This document shows, piece by piece, positions 1 through 5,137 of a stretch of DNA of 8,437 nt. Each line of letters begins with the position of its first letter. The stretch's first letter is position 1. This DNA is from JAVBKV01 sp031553885 (GTDB lineage Bacteria > Bacteroidota > Bacteroidia > Bacteroidales > Azobacteroidaceae), in assembly GCA_031553885.1 (NCBI GenBank), contig JAVBKV010000066.1, forward strand, positions 1 to 8,437, read 5' to 3'. The notes beneath the pieces are model-generated. The model saw nothing but the letters and a program-made list of their open reading frames with translations. It was not told the origin of the DNA and did no database searches. The position numbers were made by a program, and so were the translations under genes.

Positions 1-168
1 GAGAAAGGAGTTACCGACCTGAAATGTGACCTGGAAACTCAGACCGTGGAGGTGACGTACAAGGCGGATAAAACGACTCCGGAAGCGATTGCAAAAGGAT
101 TTGAAAAAATCGGCTATACGGTTAAAGTAGTGAAAGATGAGCCTGCAGAAAAGGATAAAAAGAAATAA
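1..168 (+). CDS. Heavy-metal-associated (HMA) domain protein, 3' part only
   Basis: The reading frame is open from base 1 to a TAA at 166-168 and gives the last 55 residues of a protein whose start lies left of the window. The visible part reads like the second half of an HMA (ferredoxin-like beta-alpha-beta-beta-alpha-beta) domain: a GV-DLKCDLETQTVEV strand pair, then a helix with PEAIAKGFEKIGY, then a final strand TVKVV. The family binds Cu+ or other soft metals through a CxxC in the first loop, which would be upstream and cannot be checked here. The protein ends in a Lys/Glu/Asp-rich tail. It could be a free-standing small metallochaperone or the end of a longer protein. There is no obvious functional link to the ATP synthase operon, which has its own promoter. 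The domain call is an inference from pattern; the frame itself is clear. Confidence 0.8.
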   Translation, partial: EKGVTDLKCDLETQTVEVTYKADKTTPEAIAKGFEKIGYTVKVVKDEPAEKDKKK

Positions 169-207
169 CAGAAATACGAATTTAAAAATAAAAAACAGGC
201 TTTAACA

Positions 208-238
208 TTTGTTTTTTGATAAAGAAGTACTACCTTTG
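208..238 (+). promoter_or_regulatory. Promoter of the atp operon, Bacteroides type
   Basis: A TTTG at 208-211 and a TACCTTTG at 231-238 are separated by 19 bases. This matches the known Bacteroidota primary sigma factor pattern (-33 TTTG, -7 TAnnTTTG). Transcription would start at about 243-247, giving a leader of roughly 90 bases before atpD. The start point is inferred; the two boxes are seen directly. Confidence 0.8.
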
Positions 239-239
239 C

Positions 240-296
240 CTACCTTGCTTTCGGAAGAATGTGTAATTTTTTATGCATCTTCCTGAAGCAAGGTAG
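240..296 (+). promoter_or_regulatory. Leader hairpin with T-rich tail before atpD, candidate attenuator or terminator
   Basis: Bases 240-250 pair perfectly with 286-296 (11 bp, containing CTACCTTGCTT). After a T-G wobble and one mismatch, 253-258 pair with 278-283, leaving a 19-base loop. The stem is followed at once by a T-rich run, TTTGCTTTTTT at 297-307. This has the shape of an intrinsic terminator, yet it lies between the operon promoter and atpD, so it would be the first structure in the leader. It could attenuate the operon, stop read-through from the HMA gene, or protect the 5' end of the mRNA. The left arm starts at or just before the expected start of transcription. It also partly repeats the -7 box region (CTACCTTTGC then CTACCTTGC). 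Confidence 0.6.
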
Positions 297-336
297 TTTG
301 CTTTTTTACTACTATTTTCAATATTTATTCTATATC

Positions 337-1833
337 ATGTCGGAAAAAATCGGATATATCTCTCAGGTGATTGGTCCTGTAATTGACGTTTCGTATACAA
401 AAGGCGGAAATGAACTTCCTAAAATCAGGGAAGCCTTGAAAGTGACCCGTCTCAATGGAAAAATACTGGTTGCAGAGGTTCAGCAACACATTGGTGAAAA
501 TACCGTGCGTGCGGTTGCTATGGACTCTACCGACGGTATCCAACGCGGAATGAAAGTAGAAAATATGGGAGCCCCTATATCTATGCCTGTAGGTGATCAG
601 GTGAAAGGTCGTCTGTTGAATGTAATCGGAGAAACCATTGACGGTATGAAACCGGTCAGCCACGAAGGAGCTGCTCCGATTCACAGGGAACCACCTAAGT
701 TTGAAGACTTGTCCACCTCTACCGAAATTCTTTTTACCGGTATTAAAGTGATCGACCTGCTGGCTCCTTACTTAAAAGGAGGAAAAATTGGTCTGTTCGG
801 TGGGGCTGGTGTAGGCAAAACTGTCTTGATCATGGAGTTGATCAATAACATAGCTAAAAAACACAATGGATTTTCGGTTTTTGCCGGAGTCGGAGAACGT
901 ACCCGTGAGGGAAACGACCTGCTTCGTGAGATGATCGAATCCGGAGTGATCCGATATGGTAAGGAATTCACGGAATCTATGGAAAGAGGCGAATGGGATT
1001 TGTCCAAGATCGATTATGAAGAATTGGCTAAATCACAGGCTACGCTTGTTTTCGGACAAATGAATGAACCTCCCGGAGCCCGTTCTTCGGTTGCTTTATC
1101 AGGACTGACTATTGCTGAGTCATTCCGCGATATGGGTGGTGATGCAGGACGGGACATTCTGTTTTTTATTGATAATATTTTCCGTTTTACTCAGGCCGGA
1201 TCCGAAGTATCTGCTTTGCTGGGTCGTATGCCTTCTGCAGTAGGATACCAACCTACTCTGGCCACGGAAATGGGTATCATGCAGGAACGGATTACTTCTA
1301 CCAAAAACGGTTCCATCACTTCCGTTCAGGCGGTTTATGTACCAGCTGACGACTTGACTGACCCGGCTCCTGCTACGACTTTTTCCCACCTCGATGCTAC
1401 GACGGTATTGGATCGTAAAATTTCTGAGTTGGGTATTTACCCGGCAGTGGATCCGTTGGGATCAACTTCCCGTATTCTCGATCCGAACGTTATCGGAGAG
1501 GATCATTACAATACGGCTCAACGGGTAAAACAATTGCTGCAACGGTACAAAGAACTGCAGGATATTATTGCGATCCTGGGTATGGAAGAACTTTCCGATA
1601 CCGACAAGCAAGTGGTGAACCGGGCACGTCGTGTACAACGTTTTCTTTCTCAGCCGTTCTTTATGGCAGAAGCTTTTTCCGGAGTCCCGGGTGTGATGGT
1701 GTCTATCGAGGATACGATCAAGGGCTTCAATATGATTATGGACGGAGAAGTGGATGATCTTCCCGAACAGGCATTCCTGAATGTGGGAACGATTGAAGAT
1801 GCAAAAGCAAAAGCGGAAAAGCTTAAGAGTTAA
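337..1833 (+). CDS. atpD: F1Fo-ATP synthase subunit beta (catalytic)
   Basis: This is the catalytic subunit of the F1 head, which makes ATP from ADP and phosphate at three sites shared with alpha. The protein has 498 residues. The P-loop GGAGVGKT is at 155-162, the catalytic Glu187 lies in GERTREGND, the Walker B strand LFFIDN is at 275-280, and GQMNEPPGAR is at 240-249. The DELSEED-like gamma-contact loop reads MEELSDTD at 416-423. I chose the ATG at 337 because beta subunits begin near MSEKIGYISQVIGPVIDV. An in-frame ATG at 259 would add 26 non-homologous residues from inside the leader hairpin. Compared with E. coli beta, there is an insertion of about 27 residues at roughly 206-232 and a 4-residue one near 267-270. 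The last codons and the TAA stop fall inside a 7-bp tandem repeat. It is the first gene of the operon, 62 bases before atpC. Confidence 0.98.
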   Translation: MSEKIGYISQVIGPVIDVSYTKGGNELPKIREALKVTRLNGKILVAEVQQHIGENTVRAVAMDSTDGIQRGMKVENMGAPISMPVGDQVKGRLLNVIGETIDGMKPVSHEGAAPIHREPPKFEDLSTSTEILFTGIKVIDLLAPYLKGGKIGLFGGAGVGKTVLIMELINNIAKKHNGFSVFAGVGERTREGNDLLREMIESGVIRYGKEFTESMERGEWDLSKIDYEELAKSQATLVFGQMNEPPGARSSVALSGLTIAESFRDMGGDAGRDILFFIDNIFRFTQAGSEVSALLGRMPSAVGYQPTLATEMGIMQERITSTKNGSITSVQAVYVPADDLTDPAPATTFSHLDATTVLDRKISELGIYPAVDPLGSTSRILDPNVIGEDHYNTAQRVKQLLQRYKELQDIIAILGMEELSDTDKQVVNRARRVQRFLSQPFFMAEAFSGVPGVMVSIEDTIKGFNMIMDGEVDDLPEQAFLNVGTIEDAKAKAEKLKS

Positions 1834-1871
1834 GAATTAAAAATTAAGAATTAAGAATTAAGAGTTGAGGG
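1823..1871 (+). repeat. Heptamer tandem repeat TTAAGAR, atpD/atpC junction
   Basis: Seven consecutive 7-base units can be read: TTAAGAG, TTAAGAA, TTAAAAA, TTAAGAA, TTAAGAA, TTAAGAG, and a decayed TTGAGGG. The first units lie in the end of atpD, and the second supplies its TAA stop. All units face the same way, so no hairpin forms here. The same unit recurs at three other junctions of this operon. Confidence 0.9.
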
Positions 1872-1895
1872 AGACCTTGGCTTAGCTATATAAAC

Positions 1896-2129
1896 ATGAG
1901 GCTGGAAATTGTATCACCTGAAAAAACGTTGTACTCCGGAGAAGCCGAATTGGTTACTCTACCGGGGACGAATGGTAGTTTCACGATTCTGGAACGCCAT
2001 GCACCCATTATTTCATCCCTGCAAAAAGGGATGCTGGTGTACCGGGTAAAAGGTGAAGATAAAGAGTTAGCCATAGACGGAGGGTTTGTGGAAGCTAAAA
2101 ATAATGTGGTTTCCGTTTGTATTGATTGA
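1896..2129 (+). CDS. atpC: F1Fo-ATP synthase subunit epsilon, short form
   Basis: This is the shaft subunit that links gamma to the c-ring. The 77-residue product contains only the N-terminal beta-sandwich domain: MRLEIVSPEKTLYSGEAE at the start, then the family signature PGTNGSFTILERHAPI at 23-38, ending with GGFVEAKNNVVSVCID. E. coli epsilon is about 139 residues and has a C-terminal helical hairpin that can rise into the head and inhibit ATP hydrolysis. That hairpin is entirely absent here. The reading frame closes with tandem TGA TAG stops, so this is not a visible frameshift. Short epsilons are known in Bacteroidota and Chlorobi, so this is a family trait rather than damage. No Shine-Dalgarno site is visible before the ATG. 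The next gene starts 6 bases downstream. Confidence 0.95.
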   Translation: MRLEIVSPEKTLYSGEAELVTLPGTNGSFTILERHAPIISSLQKGMLVYRVKGEDKELAIDGGFVEAKNNVVSVCID

Positions 2130-2135
2130 TAGGAA

Positions 2136-2534
2136 ATGAATAAGGGAGTCCGGATCTATATTGTTTTATTGATTATATTGCTTGCCCTTACTTTATGTGC
2201 TTATGGCTTTTTTGCCTTGTACGGACAAGTAAATGCTCCGGCGTATTTTATATTAATCCCGGTATTTTATATGCTTGACGGATTATATCTTTCAGCTTTG
2301 ATTGGAAAACAAGCGGAAAGAGGAGAACGGATATCCGTGAAAAAGCTGATGCTTGCGCGGTTAATACGAGTGATCGGTTTGCTTGTGGTCCTGGTTACAG
2401 GTATTGTTCTGGATCGGGTACATACAGTTGCTTTTGTTGCTCTCTTTGTGGTGTATTATATTGTTTATCTTGTTTTTGAAACGATAGTTATGAAGAATTC
2501 GCAACATCCGGATAAAATGAAAAATAAAATATGA
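2136..2534 (+). CDS. Four-helix membrane protein in the AtpI position
   Basis: The 132-residue protein has four predicted membrane helices, at about 6-28, 35-56, 72-92 and 97-118. A short basic loop (GKQAERGERISVKK, 57-70) joins helices 2 and 3, and the C-terminal tail is polar and basic. It begins 6 bases after atpC and overlaps atpB by four bases (ATGA at 2531-2534), so it is very likely translated with them. AtpI of other bacteria is also a small four-helix protein next to atpB, and is linked to c-ring assembly or Mg2+ handling. I infer an AtpI-like role from position, size and topology. I see no residue motif that proves homology. It might instead be a lineage-specific Fo assembly factor. 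The gene is real because of its tight packing and frame; the function is uncertain. Confidence 0.85.
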   Translation: MNKGVRIYIVLLIILLALTLCAYGFFALYGQVNAPAYFILIPVFYMLDGLYLSALIGKQAERGERISVKKLMLARLIRVIGLLVVLVTGIVLDRVHTVAFVALFVVYYIVYLVFETIVMKNSQHPDKMKNKI

Positions 2535-3616
2535 TGTTTTGTAAAAAAATAAATTCCATAGCCAAAATAGCTTTACCTTCATTGTTGTTGTTTGTGTTTA
2601 CACTTACATCAAAAGCAAATGAGGGAGAACACGAAAAAGAATCATTTGATCTGAAAGAGATGATTTTTTCTCATGTCCTGGATGCGTATGACTGGCATTT
2701 GATAACCATCGGGGAACATCACTATTCGGTTCCGCTTCCGGTTATCGTGAAAAGTCTGGATAGAGGATGGTTTGTATTCTCTTCCTCACAGTTGGCACAC
2801 GGGCATAGTTATGAGGGATTTCAGATTGCTCATGAAGGCGCTTACAAGGGAAAAATTGTTGAGACAGGCAATTCCGGAGAACAAGTCCGGCCGTTGGACT
2901 TATCGTTTACTAAAAATGCAGCCTCTATTAGCTTGGCTTCTCTGCTTCTGGTATTGATATTTGTATCGTTGGCTTCCGGTTATAAAAAAGACCCATTCAA
3001 ACCCAGGAGAGGATTTGCCGGCTCGTTGGAAATGTTGGTGATGTCTGTACTGAATGATGTGATAAAGCCTTGTGTCGGTGTTGAATATAAGCGTTTTGCT
3101 CCTTATCTTCTGACCGCTTTCTTTTTTATTTTTTTCAATAACCTGTTGGGGTTGATTCCTTTTATGCCGGGAGGAGCCAATGTGACCGGAAATATTTCCG
3201 TTACTTTTGTGCTGGCTTTATTTACATTTGCAATAACCAATCTGTTTGGCAGTAAGGAATATTGGAAGGAAATATTCTGGCCGGACGTTCCGACCTGGCT
3301 GAAAGTGCCGATTCCTATTATGCCGTTTATCGAATTACTGGGTATTTTCACGAAGCCTTTTGCCCTGATGATCCGTTTGTTTGCGAATATGCTGGCAGGC
3401 CATATTGTGATTCTGGTACTGGTAAGCTTGATTTTCATATTTTCCATTATGATCGGTCCGGCAGTTGCAACAGGCGTTTCTGTCGTATCGGTTGCATTTT
3501 CCATTTTTATGTTGTTGCTGGATGTATTGGTCTCTTTTATACAGGCTTACGTTTTTACTATGTTGTCTTCTATTTTCATCGGGATGGGAAGGGTACAGCA
3601 TCATGCAAGTCATTGA
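2531..3616 (+). CDS. atpB: F1Fo-ATP synthase subunit a, long form with signal peptide
   Basis: This is the stationary channel subunit that passes ions to the c-ring. The protein has 361 residues, against about 271 in E. coli. The N-terminus looks like a signal peptide: basic CKK, a hydrophobic core at 12-26, and a likely cut after SKA or nearby. About 100 residues rich in His and acidic residues follow before the first core helix (131-150). Further helices lie at about 188-212, 221-240, 260-302 and 306-350. The essential channel Arg is Arg282 in LMIRLFANMLAGH (E. coli Arg210). The following key positions are His291 (E. coli Glu219), Asp331 (E. coli His245) and Gln338 (E. coli Gln252). The start ATG overlaps the previous stop as ATGA, and a second ATG at 2534 would cost only one residue. 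A 56-base gap separates it from atpE. Confidence 0.97.
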   Translation: MMFCKKINSIAKIALPSLLLFVFTLTSKANEGEHEKESFDLKEMIFSHVLDAYDWHLITIGEHHYSVPLPVIVKSLDRGWFVFSSSQLAHGHSYEGFQIAHEGAYKGKIVETGNSGEQVRPLDLSFTKNAASISLASLLLVLIFVSLASGYKKDPFKPRRGFAGSLEMLVMSVLNDVIKPCVGVEYKRFAPYLLTAFFFIFFNNLLGLIPFMPGGANVTGNISVTFVLALFTFAITNLFGSKEYWKEIFWPDVPTWLKVPIPIMPFIELLGIFTKPFALMIRLFANMLAGHIVILVLVSLIFIFSIMIGPAVATGVSVVSVAFSIFMLLLDVLVSFIQAYVFTMLSSIFIGMGRVQHHASH

Positions 3617-3672
3617 TCCATTGAAATAAAAATATAAAAAACGAATAATAATAATCATTAAAGAAGAAAATT
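3617..3672 (+). promoter_or_regulatory. A-rich leader before atpE
   Basis: These 56 bases contain only a few G or C and are dominated by A runs, ending in AAAGAAGAAAATT just before the ATG. Bacteroidota rarely use Shine-Dalgarno pairing, and A-rich, unstructured upstream sequence favours translation in this phylum. The c subunit is needed in many copies per enzyme, so a strong translation start here makes sense. This is an inference from composition and spacing; no promoter boxes are visible. Confidence 0.4.
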
Positions 3673-3927
3673 ATGTTACTGTCGATTTTATTACAAGCCA
3701 CTGCAGGAGCAGGATTAGCTAAATTAGGGGCTGCAATAGGAGCCGGAATTGTTGCCATCGGTACCGGATTGGGAATTGGAAAAATTGGAGGTCAGGCCAT
3801 GGATGCGATTGCCCGTCAACCGGAAGCTGCCGGAGATATCCGTGCCAACATGATTGTGATTGCGGCTTTGATTGAAGGTGTTGCCTTCCTGGCTGTTATT
3901 GTTTGTGCATTAGCTATTTTCTTATAA
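3673..3927 (+). CDS. atpE: F1Fo-ATP synthase subunit c (proteolipid ring)
   Basis: The rotor ring subunit forms a hairpin of two membrane helices and carries ions. The protein has 84 residues. Helix 1 (about 12-38) is packed with Gly at short intervals (GAGIVAIGTGLGIGKIGG), as needed for tight ring packing. The polar loop ARQPEAAGD at 47-55 contacts gamma and epsilon. Helix 2 (about 57-82) carries the ion-binding Glu68 in ALIEGVAFLA. Sodium-type rings have a Gln in helix 1 and Ser or Thr after the Glu. Here those positions are Ile35 and Gly69, so proton coupling is expected. The ORF ends 9 bases before atpF. Confidence 0.97.
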   Translation: MLLSILLQATAGAGLAKLGAAIGAGIVAIGTGLGIGKIGGQAMDAIARQPEAAGDIRANMIVIAALIEGVAFLAVIVCALAIFL

Positions 3928-3936
3928 TTTTATTGT

Positions 3937-4431
3937 ATGGAATTATTTACTCCGGATATAGGTCTTATATTCTGGATGCTTATTCCATTCGGACTTGTCT
4001 TTTTTGTATTGGCTAAGTATGCCTGGCCGGTTATCCTGAAAGGGGTTGAAAAACGGGCGGCATTTATTGACGAGTCGCTTCAGGCTGCGAAAGAGGCCAA
4101 CGACCGTTTAGCCGGTATCAAGGAAGAAAGCGAGCATATTCTTTCAGAAGCGAAGAAGGAACAGCTTTGTTTGCTTAAGGATGGTGCCGATATGCGTGAG
4201 CAGATGATTAAGGAAGCCAAACAGCAGGCTGCTGTTGAAGCTGATAAAATCATTCAGGAAGCTCGCGTCGCTATCAGGAAAGAAAAGGAAGAGGCGATCC
4301 GTGATGTACGCGCCCAGGTGGCTGAACTTTCCATTGGTATTGCAGAGAAGGTGTTGAGAAGAAACCTCGACAATAAGCAAGCACAGGTGGAATTGGTAAA
4401 TAAATTGATTGACGAAACACAGAATAATTAA
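3937..4431 (+). CDS. atpF: F1Fo-ATP synthase subunit b (peripheral stalk)
   Basis: The stator subunit anchors subunit a to delta and alpha so that the head does not spin with the rotor. The protein has 164 residues. One N-terminal membrane helix spans about 8-27 (IGLIFWMLIPFGLVFFVLAK). A long charged, Ala-rich coiled coil follows from about 36 to 130. The delta-binding end has the conserved pattern SIGIAEKVLRRNLD at 132-145. The length matches usual b subunits (about 156-170). Only one b gene is present, so a homodimer is expected. The TAA stop lies inside the left arm of the inverted heptamer repeat that separates it from atpH. Confidence 0.96.
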   Translation: MELFTPDIGLIFWMLIPFGLVFFVLAKYAWPVILKGVEKRAAFIDESLQAAKEANDRLAGIKEESEHILSEAKKEQLCLLKDGADMREQMIKEAKQQAAVEADKIIQEARVAIRKEKEEAIRDVRAQVAELSIGIAEKVLRRNLDNKQAQVELVNKLIDETQNN

Positions 4432-4508
4432 AAATGAAAAATTAAGAATTAAAAATTGAATGCATCCCTATTTGTTTTCATTCTTAATTCTTCATTTTTA
4501 ATTCTTAA
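4428..4508 (+). repeat. Inverted heptamer repeat, atpF/atpH junction
   Basis: Four units on the left (TTAAAAA, TGAAAAA, TTAAGAA, TTAAAAA at 4428-4455) face four units on the right (TTCTTAA, TTCTTCA, TTTTTAA, TTCTTAA at 4481-4508). Bases 4426-4449 are complementary to 4480-4503 over 24 bp with one mismatch (A4439 against C4490). The loop is 30 bases. The transcript would form a long A-U hairpin that starts within the atpF stop codon region and ends 15 bases before the atpH start. Confidence 0.9.
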
Positions 4509-4518
4509 TTCAACAAGC

Positions 4519-5055
4519 ATGGATGCAGGAAGAATATCGGCCCGGTATGCTAAAGCGGTATATGAGTTTGCTCTTGAAAAAGGGGAAGAAACCCGTTTAT
4601 ACGAGGAAATGAAAACCTTGTCGGAAAATTTTCTTTCTTTCCGGACGATGAGTAAAGTCATGGAAGACCCTACGGTTCTGCCTCAGGAGAAAATAAAAAT
4701 CCTGAGCATAGCGGCAGGAATGGAAGTAAGCGATACATTCAAGAGTCTGATGCGTTTGGTTATCGGGAATAAGCGGGAAAATTACATGCAGATGATTGCA
4801 TTGATGTATCAGGAATACTACCGGAAAGAAAAAGGTATTCTGATTGCAAAGCTGACGACAACCGACGCTGTTTCGGAAGATATAAAAAACAGTCTAAGGA
4901 AAGTTATTGCTGAGCAATCCCACGAAGAGGTCGATTTTGTAACTCGTACCGATCCTGCTATTATTGGTGGTTTTATCCTGGAACTGGATGACAAACGCCT
5001 GGATGCCAGTGTTAGAAATCAGTTGAATCAGATACGTATTCAATTAACAGAATAA
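4519..5055 (+). CDS. atpH: F1Fo-ATP synthase subunit delta (stator cap)
   Basis: Delta (OSCP) sits on top of the alpha3beta3 head and joins it to the b stalk. The protein has 178 residues, the usual length. An N-terminal helical domain starts ISARYAKAVYEFA, the typical family opening. The C-terminal domain carries the conserved RTDPAIIGGFILELDDKRLDASVRNQL segment (143-169, with GG at 150-151 and Asp162). I chose the ATG at 4519. The open frame extends upstream to a TTG at 4456, but those 21 extra residues (including NSSFLILNS) are just a translation of the heptamer repeat. An 82-base gap with another repeat array follows before atpA. Confidence 0.95.
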   Translation: MDAGRISARYAKAVYEFALEKGEETRLYEEMKTLSENFLSFRTMSKVMEDPTVLPQEKIKILSIAAGMEVSDTFKSLMRLVIGNKRENYMQMIALMYQEYYRKEKGILIAKLTTTDAVSEDIKNSLRKVIAEQSHEEVDFVTRTDPAIIGGFILELDDKRLDASVRNQLNQIRIQLTE

Positions 5056-5097
5056 TGCAAATTAAGTTTTAATTACAGAATTGAACTAAAGAATCAA

Positions 5098-5125
5098 TTC
5101 TTAATTCTTAATTCTTAATTCTTAA
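5098..5125 (+). repeat. Heptamer tandem repeat TTCTTAA x4, atpH/atpA junction
   Basis: Four perfect TTCTTAA units run head to tail and are followed by a degenerate TTTAAAA. Upstream, at 5060-5066, is a lone AATTAAG, and GAATTG at 5078-5083 can pair with CAATTC at 5095-5100. There is no matching array facing it, so only weak structure forms. The array ends 12 bases before the atpA start and makes the atpA leader very A/T-rich. Confidence 0.9.
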
Positions 5126-5137
5126 TTTAAAAAAGTT

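Noticed and set aside
190..217. Weak hairpin AAAAAACA/TGTTTTTT as terminator of the HMA gene
   Set aside because: The stem is 8 bp and almost all A-T, with a 12-base loop, and it overlaps the -33 box of the operon promoter. It may act weakly, but I cannot support it.
259..336. Upstream in-frame ATG that would lengthen AtpD by 26 residues
   Set aside because: The added residues come from the loop and right arm of the leader hairpin, have no resemblance to beta subunits, and the ATG at 337 gives the normal family start.
3673..3927. Sodium-coupled c-ring
   Set aside because: The Gln of helix 1 and the Ser/Thr after the carboxylate in sodium-type rings are replaced here by Ile35 and Gly69.
4456..4518. 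Upstream TTG start for AtpH
   Set aside because: The extra residues are a translation of the heptamer repeat; the ATG at 4519 gives the normal delta N-terminus.
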